A stretch of DNA of 64,000 nt from Apoda limacodes (lineage: Eukaryota; Arthropoda; Insecta; Lepidoptera; Limacodidae). How positions within the stretch are numbered: the first letter of the stretch is position 1; each line of letters opens with the position of its first letter. Positions 11,200-24,000 of the stretch are shown one piece after another. The notes under the pieces are model-generated. The model worked only from the letters and a program-made list of their open reading frames with translations, ran no database searches and had not been told where the DNA came from. The stretch is taken from assembly GCA_946406115.1 (NCBI GenBank), contig OX291540.1, positions 5,390,563 to 5,454,562 of the forward strand, read 5' to 3'. The position numbers and the translations under genes are program-made.

Positions 11200-12400
11200 G
11201 ATTTATTAATAAAATTCTTTTCTTCGAGCTTCCTGTTCCGCAAAAGTATCTATAACATTATCAAAGTTTAAAGATCAGGCCAAAGAACTTTCAATAGACA
11301 GAATAGCCAAGTAGCGTAACCTGTCTGGTCTCATAGAGTTTCAAAAATAGGATTTTAATAATTTTAGTTTCGAAAATGATCGTCCAGTATTAGCTGTAGC
11401 CACAGGAATTGTATTAAATAAAATTAATGCGGCACATACTTCCGGGAAGCTGCACGACATAAAATGATTCTTCATTATAAATTCAACTAAATTTCACTGG
11501 CAATTGATTCAGATATGTCTTTTTTATAAATATCAACAAATTCTAGAGCTTATATATAGATATATAGAGTTATTCAAAATTTGCAAAGTTGCAGGTTCCA
11601 AAACACTTAAATTGGAAACCATTTTATCCATTGGAAGGAAACGCGATTTCAGTCGCATAATAATTATGTCCAATACTCGATAAAATATGTTCATTTCAAT
11701 AAAACCTTCCGGATATTGAAGAAGCTCATCCTCGCAAAGTTCGTCAAAATGGCATTTTCTTTCCTCGGACAAGTTTTAGAAAATTCCTTTTGTAACTTCC
11801 ATTTTTAAATTTTCTTATTCATGTCGATACCTTTCTAATTTTTCTTGATAAATTTTCAAACGTTTTAAGGCATTTGAAAGATCGATGTCTTTAGAATGAA
11901 GTGCTTTAGAGGCTGCATCGAAAGTTTGTAGAATTTCGCAATGAAAAACCAATAACATAATAATAAAGTTCTCAATCTTCATATTGAGTGAAATAGTATC
12001 ATTTCTTTCATCTTTCAATTGTTTTCGTTAGCGCTTTTTGGACTTTTAAACTTTTTAAACTTTAAACCGAACTTTTAAAGCTAAAATAGCATTATAACGT
12101 ACTACCAATCTAGTAGGGTTCAATGTTTTTAATGTTATCAAATTTAAAGACTAACTTTCTTTATCAGATAGAAATCTTAACAAAATATTTCATCTTTTGA
12201 TATTGTGCCCAAAAAAAATTTGAATTTGTTGAACTGTGTCAAAGAAATTTTGCATATCAATAACCTCTCTTATTGCATCATTAAGTACTAGATTTGAATT
12301 ATGAGCAGCACAGTGACTATATACCACATTTGACTCGATATCTTTTATGAGTTTCTAAACTTCCCATTAAGTGCCTTTCATTGTCCTTGTTGTGACACTT
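11200..12400 (-). mobile_element. hAT-like (ZMYM1/DUF4371-type) transposase remnant
   Basis: Minus-strand fragments run in hAT order. The segment LNDAIREVIDMQNFFDTVQ (about 12290-12235) matches the DUF4371-type core. It is followed by a helical linker (12018-11815, 67 aa), then FYRVLDIIIMRLKSRF (about 11680), and finally AALILFNTIPVATANTGRSF with KLLKSY and DRLRYLAILSIES (about 11430-11290), the C-terminal dimerisation block. Stops and frameshifts interrupt it and the N-terminus is missing. No terminal repeats were recognised. Confidence 0.55.
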
Positions 12401-13261
12401 ATTTAGAGGAATATTATTGACATTTGTGGGTTTAATTATTTGGTTAGACATTGCTAAGGCATCATTAACTTAATAAAATCCTAAAAATGACTCTTTACTG
12501 ATACGTTCCTTTTAATAATTACTTTTAATAATTTAAAAACTCTATTTGTTTTTGTTGAGTGTTTTATTTGTTTATTTGGTTGAGGATTATAACTTATTCT
12601 TATTTTTAAAGGTGTAACTGTGTTTATGAAATTTTTCTCACATGGAATTACCACCTAGTATTATCAAAATAATATGCAGCACTAAAGAGGCGCCGGACCT
12701 AAAACAATTTGTATGTGATGTAGTGTTTATTACGATGAATATCAATAGAAATATAACAATTTTATTGTCATGGGTAACATAAATAAATGCAAAAGTCGAT
12801 AGCAATAAATCAATTAAGGAATAGAGGTAAAAAAAATTATCATATTACCCAATATAAATCTTTATTCCGCCCTTTTAATTACTCTGACCAACATTTTAGA
12901 CATTTACCAATCATTTTAAACGAAATTTGTCATAATGCGAGATGGTCTCGAACGATTCGGACCAATCAAAGCAGTTTTCGACAGCAGTTTGAATTTGTAC
13001 TTTATTTCGAATTCGTGATAAATTTGATCGCGTGATAATTGGCTTCCAGGCACCTACATACCGAACAACATAATTATATCATCTCTTCCTTTAAGACAGG
13101 TGTAGGGTAGAAGCGTGACATTTTTACAGATCGTGTGCTGTTATGCTGTATTTCCCAGAAAAATAATAAAAATCACAAAATTAAAATTTCGTGCGAATTT
13201 TCGCAATTTCGCAAATCGGGCTCGCTCTTCTGGTATTCATTTGATTTGACAGTTGTTTTTT

Positions 13262-13330
13262 TGTTATAATACTAAGGTGGCAAACAAGCTTACGTTCCGT
13301 CTGATGGTAAGCGGTTACCGTAGCCTTCCG
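13262..13330 (-). mobile_element. Jockey-like 3' tail fragment
   Basis: ACTAAGGTGGCAAACAAGC followed by CTGATGGTAAGCGGTTACCG is the reverse of the jockey-family 3' end seen at 961-1050. Only about 70 bp survive. Sequence 12400-13260 and 13330-15820 otherwise shows no gene, only AT-rich DNA and short GAATGC-type repeats near 14825-14885. Confidence 0.5.
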
Positions 13331-15819
13331 TTCCGAGAGTTCCGTTGCATGGATTATATTAAGACAGGCACAAACCTCTTCAGGTAAATTACTAAATAAT
13401 AATAATAATTCTACAAAGAAAATTAAAATAAATAAATAACTAAACTATTAACATAAGCCCTGGATATTGCTGCCAGGTGATAAAGTGGCCAGAAGACTGG
13501 AATAATCATAATTGTTGTTTTACGAGTAGGTATGTACAATTGTACATACCACAGACCTAGTATTTTTACGCTACACTTTGTAGTCTTTGCACTAGGACAC
13601 GAGTAAATTGACGAAGTACAGGAGTTGTTGTTGTGTTGTGTTTATCCAAACCATCACGGTACAAAATGTTTATTTAATATCTCAGATTATTATATCTCAG
13701 GGCATCGGTATAAATGATATTAAAAATAACTCTGAAAAAGTTTTTTATTTGTAAATTTCATTATTTAAAATCTCAGTCTCTCGCGCGCAGCGGCCATAAC
13801 CGCACGTTCGTCGTTGTTTGATATTACACGTTTACTTTGTGGTGTACGTGTTAAATCTACTTTTTTGAAATCATATTTGTGACTATTGTGACAGTGGCCT
13901 TCTGGATTTTAATGAGTTGAGGCGTGTGTAAACTGTAGATACCTTTTCCTCATAATTTAAGTTGTAAATAGCATTTTTGTTTGCTGCTCAATTTCTGCTG
14001 CTTTAAAGACGTAACTTTTGAAGGACGTACTGTACATAATCAAATATCTCTTCTATTTTGACAAAATAATTTGCAAACAAAGTCGGTAGGTAGGGAGTAT
14101 TTGTTTCAGCTGTTGACAAGATTACCTTGGCATAGAGGCTATGATGTTTAAAGGCATTTAAATTGTTCTATTCACCAAATGTAAAAAAAAAACAATGTTG
14201 CGTATACCATATGGTGTATTCATTTTTGATCAACAAAACGATCAAATGGGCCCGAAGATTGCACAGAGCGCATTCAATGCGTTTAATGCTTGTAAACATA
14301 AAGCTGCATTTCTCTATAAATGATGTCTTGAAAAATTCGCCAACATAAAGAGAAGTAGTAGAAGTAGTTTTATAATTCAGCTAAATAACGTTTTTTCTTG
14401 ATTCGAGGATTGAAGACCAAAAGTATCTATTTATATATATATAGCCCTACCCTAATCGAGGACTAGGGCCGTCGCTGGAGTTTGTGTACGAAACAATTTC
14501 GCTCTACAGTGAAAAAATTTGTCTGTTTTTTGTTTGCCATTTTTATTTCTACTTAAGTTTTAGTGTGCTATACAAATAGAGATATTAATTTTAGTCTTGT
14601 TTTTGCCGTTGTACTTTATTTTCTTTTGATTTATTAATTAAAGTAAAATTTTAATTCATAATGTACGTGATGAAATATCTGCATAGTGACAAATTATTAT
14701 AACTTCCTATTTATATTAATTTTCAAAATTCTACTTATAAATAAATCACAAACTAGTGAGCATATTAAATATAATAGAACAACAATAAATAAGCTATGTC
14801 TCCTCTTCATTTGGCCTATGTGTACCTATGCTTATGCGTATGCGGATGCGAATGCACTTATACGAATGTAAAGCGAATGCGAATGTACTAAAGCTGACAC
14901 TATCGCCACCTTTGCCAATCTTAATATCAGTGTCATAAAAACAAATACTAAATCGAATGCAAAGATAAATTTCAAGAATCCTCGTTGAATAATATAGGTA
15001 GGTGACCCAGGTGACTTTTTGTCATGAATGATTCTATTTTAGAGATATTGTTTGAGATTTTAAAAATTCAAGCTCTGAAAGCTAAGCTAAGCATACTAAG
15101 AAGTGAACAACTTTAAAAAACCGTAGTAATCTTTAAAAATTGTACCACTCAAATGACACTACAGTGACGACTGTACAAGGTTCCTAGACTTGGACACCGT
15201 AAAGTAACTGATTTGGCTATTATTAACTTCGCTAGCACATTGGGTATCAGACGTATGGGCTAAAAAACTGAGCCTAGGGATACAAGATGATAGTAATTAA
15301 AATTTTTGCTGATTTTCAAAAACTCACCAACACCTCACTATTAAACAGAATAACAGTAGTTTTAGCATATATAATAAAGAAATACTTTTTATGAATACAC
15401 TAAAATGTCTTGAGTCTTGACAAACTTCTTGTTGAGCAGCAAACAAAGGACGAAAGTCGGCCAAGGCTGATTTTAATGTACGAGTGCAAGGAAAATGTAA
15501 TACTTAACAGACATGGAAGATACTTAATAGGTACCTAGTATGAATATTTACTAAGAATTGTCTAGTGATTATTTGAAATTCTTACAAGACAAGTCGTCGG
15601 AAATATTTGTGCTATTTAATGAGAATAGTGTCACAGACACACTTCGATGATTTTAAAATTCTGGAGTCAAACCTTTTTATATATGTAGATAGATACATTT
15701 CATATAAATAATATTGAGTACTTATTTCGATTCAAAAATATATTTACACACTGCTTGTGTGTGGGGGTTCAGAGCTATTTCCGACAACTTAGATAATAAT
15801 ATGTAGGTATGTAATTTGT

Positions 15820-16145
15820 TGCCTCAGCCGTTGCTGTGTCCTTACTGCAGGGACACGGGCCTCTTATTATAGAAAGGAGGCTTTGGCCATACTCCATTTT
15901 CTTAATTTCTCAAGTGCACTGATTTATTTATTCACACCACTGGCTTTTAGGGAAGGAAAACATCGCGAGGAAACCTGCATACGTCAAGAAAAAAAAACAT
16001 ATGAGAAGTCCACAATCCACACTGGGCCCGCGTGCGAACTGTGGCCAAAATCTCCCTCGCTTATGAGGGTAGGCCGTGCCCCAACAATAGGGAAGTATGA
16101 AGGCTGGCAAGCAAAGTTGTGTTTGGTAGACCCATTTAATTAGGT
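15820..16145. repeat. Dispersed moth-type repeat (GAGGAAACCTGCATA family)
   Basis: Contains CATCGCGAGGAAACCTGCAT, ACAATCCACACTGGGCCCGC, GCCCCAACAATAGGGAAG and GAAGGCTGGC, the order seen in a frequent lepidopteran dispersed repeat (recalled, not searched). Partial relatives occur at 22,640-22,740 and 24,580-24,640. The ORFs reading through it are not genes. Confidence 0.5.
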
Positions 16146-17051
16146 GAACATTTAAAATTTATATTTTATTTTCAAATGTAAAAATTCCTGTTATAAAATA
16201 ACCAGATAATATTCCACGATGCAACTCTGCAAATATTTATGTTGACATAGTGCAAAGTGAAGAGTAGGCCGCTGATGACTTACTGTTTCAGTTTTCTAAA
16301 GGTTGATTAAAATAGGAAACTGATTAAAGAGTGGAAATTGCGTAGTGAAGATTTCGCTAATTAGTGCAGTGCAGGTAGCGTTTAAAAGTTGAACCGACTT
16401 TGCATTTCACAGATTTTACAAAAAGTTAGTATACGCTATGTATACAAATTATTTGCAAAATTGCAAACTCTAACTCCACAAATCCAACTCTTCAATCTGT
16501 TTTCTGCTCCAACAATTTTTTGAAGACTCAAACAATAATTCAGTGGCCAACTATATACTTTGCACTATGTCATGTTGCTTTTCAACAGAGGTACCTCGAT
16601 TGCACCGAGTTGGTTTTTTTCCCACGCATTGTTTCGACCTTACTGTTTTATCATGTTGCTAAACATTAAGCTGCAAGTTAATCCTGATACCAAATTTGGA
16701 TTCCTAACACTTGGTAACACGAAATCTATTTCAGCTATATCCTAGCCTATGAAAATGTCATCAACTGGAAAAACAGCACAAATTACCAGTCCTTTTTTTT
16801 GAATGTATTTTTGTGTTACTTTAATAAACTAGCAAACACTGTTCAAACTAAAAATTGTATTTAGTTGTGTAGATACAACAACCTGACTACGCTTAGATAA
16901 TTATACGAGTATTTGTCAGAAGCCTAAAATATTGTCACCAAATGACGACGAAATGGCAACCAAGGCCAGCTAAACCATTTGTCTATACTAAAGTTTAATG
17001 AGTTAAAATCTTAATTTAAAGAAATACATGAGTTAAGGAATTTTATTCCAT

Positions 17052-17605
17052 TGCACGCCTCATAAGCGGAGCGGTGAGGTAGTGCTCTACTCTCGACATG
17101 TCAAAAAACACAGTCTTTCGAAACTTAAATGACGTTTTTTTTTAATATATCACTTACAGGATAATATGAGTGCACTAATATGAAGTTAAATAATCTGTCT
17201 AGCACATATGGTACATTTTATAAACAATTAATTTGTTTAATATAATAAATAATAACATTAAAACTAATCATTCTTGGACGTCCGTGAGTCTGTGTTTATG
17301 TGACCATGTATGTGGCAGAGAAATTGGTCGAAAAATTTATCTTACCGGAATACTTTTGTTTTTTATATATAAAGTATTACACTGTGCTGATTCCTAGTTA
17401 ATATTAGCGTTCTAAGTACTGTCGTTTAATTATAATTTATAAAAAACTAATATACCACTGTATACTGTATATCTATATATATATTTTTTATTTTTATTTT
17501 ATAGTATATTTTTTCCTCACTTTATTTGTTATTTTATTTTAAAAAACTTGAGTTTTTGTTTTATAATATTTTTTTTAAATGTGAATGACCGCTATGAGGC
17601 GTGCA
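17052..17605. mobile_element. Candidate MITE, ~550 bp, GCACGCCTCATA termini
   Basis: Left end TGCACGCCTCATAAGCGG (17052-17069) is repeated inverted at the right as CCGCTATGAGGCGTGCA (17589-17605), with one indel. The interior is very AT-rich. A clear target duplication was not found. It lies about 420 bp upstream of the first coding exon of gene B, in its likely promoter region. Confidence 0.4.
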
Positions 17606-18027
17606 CTTTTGGATTTTCCAAATTGTTTTCCTCTCATGTGTGTTAAAAAACGTAGTAAAACGTGTTAAAAAATATCCCTGAAAGATAAACAAACGTCACG
17701 TCACAGATGAAAGTTAGTAGAAAAGACAGTAGCTAACGTGGAAAAGACTGACACTATCTATCTAGTAGGTACTATAAATAAAATAAATGTTTCGGTTGAG
17801 CTTGTTTTTACTTTGTAGATACACAAAATTGTTTATAAAATTTTAAATTATACAATTCAATAGTGTCATATACAATCAGATTTACTTTTTAGTGATGGCA
17901 TAAAATATGTAGAACAATTTTAACAATTAAGGTCGAGTTTTTAGTTAATTCTTAACAAAATGGTTATTTTCTTATTCAGTTGCCTGAACTATAACCTACA
18001 CAACCTGATATTGATGTAAAATTGAAG

Positions 18028-18069
18028 ATGGCGGGTACATCACAATTGATTACTCCATTTAAAAAGCAG
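18028..18069 (+). CDS. Gene B exon 1
   Basis: Fourteen codons MAGTSQLITPFKKQ followed by a strong donor GTGAGT at 18070. Length, phase and the PF-x-x-Q ending match exon 1 of genes A, C and D. Confidence 0.8.
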
Positions 18070-21000
18070 GTGAGTCTGAAAAACAATTTAGCAAATTTTG
18101 CATGCTGACAACACACACAACAACTGAGAAGTTAAAGGAATTTTTCGGCTCTTTTTGTTTGAAATAAGCAACAATAATCTTTTGGTTTCGGTAATCCGTT
18201 TGGTAGTTTTTACATGTGTTCTTTTTGACACATGTCTTTTACAGATTAGCTTTTAATGTATATTTAGATAGAGAAATAAGTCTTACGTATATATCCTTCA
18301 AACAACTGAAGTTAAGAACAAGATTAGTTAAGTACAAGACGGGACCGACGCACCGTGGGTTCCGTACCACCATATAATTTACGAACAATTATAACTATTA
18401 GACTATTTTCGCTAGATGGTGATTTTATGGTAATTTAAAATGGAAATAGTAAGAGCGCATTTCACATTTTAGTAGAGAAGCCGCTTTTAAGAAAGTCGGC
18501 AAATAACGATTCCCGTCGGACTCAAGAGTCCTCTGCCAACAACTGGTATCGTTGTGTTCGGCATGATCTCCTGAACATGTGGCGTTTTAAAGTGGTGGAG
18601 GGGGGAGGGAGAGAAAATACGCGGAAACCGGGTATCAGGGTTTGGTTATCTCAATAACCCCTTATCCTATTTCATCAAATAAGTTAACATAACATGTTTT
18701 ACAATAATTTCTGTAAATACCATAGTTTATTTAATATTCAGAAAAATAAAGAAATTTCCCACAAAAATATTTTTAGTTTGTTGAATTGAAGCAGTAAATG
18801 ACATAGAAAGGTTTAAAACCAAGTACTACATAAAAATGTCACATTTATAAGCTTCAATTTAGAAATTCGTCAGAAAATAACAAAGTTATCACCGATATCA
18901 CGGGCGAGCTCGCGACGACCGAGACGGAGATTAGCCGAATGGCCACCTCAACTACGACGTCTCTCGCTCTGTCTGTGCACCGTAGTGGCTGTGTATGTAC
19001 CTTATTAGTTTTATTTTGGTTGAATTAGAAACTCAATAAATAATACATACTTATCCCACACTTTAAGTTACATCCCTATGTATATAGCAGTTAGCAAGTA
19101 ACCATGGAGTTAGGCGCTGTCGGGCCGGTTAGTTTACCTAAGCGAAAAGAAAAGGCCGGAATAAACTGGAATCTTTGCCTTATTTGCAAGTCTGAAGATA
19201 GCGCAAATGTCAGAAAAGCAACAATAAATGGTATCCAGCAATTCAAGGAGGCGTTTGCCTTGTGTAAACTTAACATGGATTTGTTTTAATACAATTAATA
19301 TAAACAAAAAAGTACAAAGACTTTTGGTGATTTCATTGACGTATTCTTACGAGCAATTAACTTAGGATTCCAATAAAATGGAATGTCGAAGTAATTTTGT
19401 CCTATTTGATCAGTGTAAAATAGCATTTTTCAAAGCTAGACGACAGCATATGATAGATTCCATTGACCACAAAATTTCAGGTCGAGAGACGATTCTTCCC
19501 AGGGAGTGGGACCGTTTCATTCACTCGGTTTCAAATATAGCAAGCTCTGCAGTGTTTATGTAAATGGGAATTACTAACCAAGCCTTGAAGCTTGACGCCA
19601 ATTACGAACTACTGACTTCTGGAGGTTTTCCTGAAGCGAAAGTCGTGAGCACGAACCTCCATCAAAATACTGACCACTTGCAATCCTATCTTGAGGAAGC
19701 TGACACACGATATGTTCTTCATGTAAAGATTTTAAAAATTTTGGGATTTAAAAAGTTGATAGTGCACAGCCCTGACATCTATGTCCTATTATTAATGATC
19801 CATTTTTATGACCATCTTCCACTGCGAAAGACCGGGGGTGACTTGGCCGATAGTGCCAAAGAGAAAGCCGATCTAATTGGTACGGCTCTTTACCTCAAAC
19901 TCAAATTAAACGACTAAGGCGCTGCACAAACTACTATACCGTGGTGCGGTAAGACCATGCCGGAAAGCTCCATAACACAACGGAAGGTCCGGCAGTCATT
20001 GCTTTCTCTAGAAGTCGAGTGGGCCAGACGGTATACCAGCAGTAGTGCTTAAACAGTTGTGTCCTGTACCACACTAGGCAATTTCTTTCTTTATGGAAGA
20101 CTGCGAATGTGCACCCGGTGCCCATAAAGGGCGATAAATCACATCCACCGAATGACAGGCCAATCACTATTACCTCTCTCCCCTCCAGCTACGCTGCTAA
20201 GATACCTAGAAAAACACGACCTGGTCAGCGACCGTCAATATGGCTTTCGCCACCTTCTAGTGTATCTCACACACCGATAGGCACTGGCCTGGACATAGTG
20301 AAGGCGTTCGATCTTGTCTGGCACCGGGGTCTTCTATCGTAGTTGCCATCTTACAGACTTTAGGGGTTAATGCAAATGGGTGGCTACCTTTTTATCCAGC
20401 AGACGCATACGTAATAGTTGTAGTAGTTGACGGTAGTTGCTCTGATACCATGGATATTAATGCTAGTGTCCCGCAAGGTTTTGTGCTGTCTCCTACGTTG
20501 TTTCAACTGTATATCAATGAAATGTTAGACATCAACAATACTATGGAGATGACAGGACTGGAGACACTTTTTACACGGGCACGGACTTTGCCTCCCTGTG
20601 TGTGTTCTACCACTTGTGTAATGCGATATGTTCTAAGAAATTGTTCGAAATTGCGTACGTGTACGGATCAATCCGTACATATAGCAACCCTGTGCCAATA
20701 TATCTCAAAGATTTGCAGCTGATATCAAGTTTGCCTTATGGGTTCAGAATTTTTTTTAACCAGTACAATAACGAATCACAAGATGACTAAAATGTCACAT
20801 TAAATACATCCAATAGATATTTTGAATTTGGACAGATATGTTATACATATTTCTGGTTTACTATTTCACTTGTACTTTAGAAGTAGGAGAGCACCAACCT
20901 ATTACTGTCAATCTATAAATTGGGACATTCTCTGGAACTATTTAGGGGAATTTATATTTTAACTGTTCCTTGCCAATAAATCTACACTTGTGTAATGTAT

Positions 21001-24000
21001 ATACGCCAAATTTGGCATTTATTTGCTTAAAATAGTGACTAACACAGTGTGAATACCATTATATACCATATATTTTGCAATAAAAAGTTTATATTTCTAC
21101 AATAAAATTCCAAATTGTGTGATTAATTTAGCTCCAAATAAAATAAAAATATATGACAAAGATAGTTTAATGATACGAAAATAACTATTAAAAAGTTGAT
21201 GAATACATTGATGATAAAAATGTTTGGAAGAATTAGAACTTTATTGATTGGGAGGCATTTATGACATTTTTTTTAACTAAAACATTGCTTATTATGGCCT
21301 AGTATACCTAGTATAAGGCTGTATTGTTTTATTTGTAATATGAAGTTGAAAAAATATGAGATTACCATACCAACTAGGTACATAGTTTTGTTATTCAAAA
21401 TATTTGAAAAACGTAAATGATAATATGACATATTATTTTATACCTTATATTTTATACTTAATATTTTATTTATTTATATAATTGATTATAGAAAAAAATT
21501 ATATTACTAATATGAAATTAGTCTTGTTACTTGTAGTTATATTGAAATAATCTAGAAAATAAAACCTGCTATAGGATAATGGGCAGCACAAGTCACGTTA
21601 ACCTAATGTATTGAATCAGTAATAGTTTTATCATTTTTTAACAATATTTAAAAAAAAAAAAACTTTTACATAGCTGTATTAATCACTCAATTTTTAGTCA
21701 CACATTACTTTTTAATTTAATGTAATTTACTGCTTCAATTCAATAAAATTAAAAAAGTTTATTGTCAAAAATTCGCTTTTTTTCTAAATATTTAATAAAG
21801 TATGGTATATGCAGAAACCATTGTAAGACATGTTATGTTAACCATTTTATCACCTATCGTATGACACCTTATTTGTTGAAATCGGATAAGTGGCTGTTGA
21901 GGAATTAACTAAACCCCGATAGCCGGTTTCCGCATCTTTCCCCCTCCCTCCCCCCTCCACCACTATAGGACGCGACTACCGGTCTATTCTTGTAGGTAGA
22001 GGACTCTTCGGTCCGACGGGACTTCGGTATTGACGGCCTGGCTTCTCTACTATTTGGCCGATTTTAATAATTTGTTTTTATACTTTAGAGCTTGCCCTCT
22101 AATAACTGCATGTTTCCAGATTGTATGTATTACTGTTTTAACTATAGAGCAAAAACCATGAAAAAGTTTTTCTTATGTGGGGATTCCCTTATATTTTTTT
22201 ACTTTTTTAACTTTTTAATCTATGTTGCATAATTCAACATAAAACATAGTCTGTCAAAATTTCAAGCTTGAAATAGTTGGTCTATTCGGTCTAAAACCTT
22301 TCATGGTCGGACGGAAAGACGGACGAACGGACGGACAGCGGAGGCTTAGTAATAGGGCTCCGATGGCTAAATATGATTAAATACCATGTTTTTCCTTTCC
22401 TGCCCTTTATTTTTAAGATTTGAAGTGTTTAATTCAATGACCATAGAATAATATGACATTGTATTCAAACATAGCACTTTTAATAATGAACCTACCTTAA
22501 AAAACATAGGTAGTGGCAGAAGATAAGGAATTGTACTAGAACTAGTAAATTATTTGATGATAATAATTGTAGCATCCTAGAAAAAAGTCTAGAAAAATTT
22601 AAGTTCCTTTTTCTACTAGACACATGTTGTCCCAGGTCCTAAGTCTTTGTCTCAGCCGTTTTTGTCCCTACTACATGACATGAACCTCTCTTTAGAGAAA
22701 AGAGGCTTAGGCTATTGACCTCCTCGCCAGCCCACTGAAAATTGGCAGACGGTATCAAGAAGGTAGAATTAAGAAAAAACCAAATGATATCTAATGGTTT
22801 TTCAAGATTTACATTTACAGTAAATTGCCATCCGCAATACAATTTATCAACAATACAATAAAACATAGTAAAAAGTTTTCACTTTAAAAGATATTAATGT
22901 CATCACTTCCGGTTAACAGTAACACACACAATCTGAATGAGCAATTGTTTACAAACGAATAATTTTTTTGCCTAATAAAAACCGTTGCCAAGCTACAAAA
23001 CATGTCTTGGCCGTCTTAAATAAAGAAAAGAGCTAATCGTATATAGGCATAGCTGTTTTGAGATTATATGAAGATGAAAAGTAGAGTTTATAAGCTGTTG
23101 AATAGCTGTATTACACATAGTACATCTCTTGACAGTTATAAATAAGGCTCTATCATGCTCAGGACTGGTTAATTTTGGCCCAATTTAGAATTATAAGGTC
23201 TATGTCACCAGCTGCACAGCCCTTGTATAAGGAGCTAGTGTAGCCACAAGTTTCAAATAATAGTCTTGCAGTCTGGTATCTTGGGATCTGTAATGGAATG
23301 GTATAAAGGACGTGCCAACCAATAATAAAAATAACCCCATAAAATATAATGAATATTTATATATTATTTATATATATATTAATATTGATTAATTATTAAT
23401 ATTTTTTACGCAGTTTTTAATTGTGTGAAATGAAGTATAAATCATAATAAGCCATAACGACACTTCTCCCCGATGGGGTGGTGAAATATGTTACAAACGT
23501 ATCAATCAATCAAATCTTTATTTAAGTAGGTTTCTAAGAACACTTTAGAATCGTCAATACAATGTAAATAATGTTAACTTCTGCTAAAAAGAGCTGGCAA
23601 GAAGTTCCATTTAAAGTAATAATACAATACTTTGATAATTAGCTAAAGAGTTTACAATATGTACCGGAACCCTTATTAGGTAATAAAAAATAAGTTAGTA
23701 AGCTACAAAAAACAAAGTCAAACATGTCAATTTTTTTTTGTTTTTATGTAGCATATGGGGCTCACCATGTGAGGCGTCAAATATCGGTAATCAGTGAAGG
23801 AATTTAGATATATAAGAGAATTCCGATATTTAATGGTACTAGTGGCATTAGCGCCATGCCCGTAATATTCACGTTTCACTGATGGTATTTAGCCCAACGT
23901 GATAAGGCGGTGAGCCGGTTGGAAACCATAGTAGAGTCAATAACAAATTGTAACCATACTGGTTTGAAGTTGGTTTTATGAAAGTAAAATGTGTTATAAA

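Larger units (their letters stand above)
18464..22058. mobile_element. 3.6 kb element with ~360-bp inverted terminal repeats
   Basis: The left arm (about 18464-18830) and right arm (about 21695-22058) are inverted copies. Both read from the outside as AGTAGAGAAGCC, GTCGGAC…GAGTCCTCT, AGTGGTGGAGGGGGGAGGGA, GCGGAAACCGG, GTTAACATAACATGT and TTGAATTGAAGCAGTAAAT. The interior holds degraded ORFs (19104-19917), a jockey insertion (to about 20730) and AT-rich filler. No standard superfamily signature was recognised. It sits wholly in intron 1 of gene B. Confidence 0.65.

Noticed and set aside
15883..16143. 86-codon ORF downstream of gene A
   Set aside because: It runs through a dispersed repeat (GAGGAAACCTGCATA family) with no protein similarity recognised.
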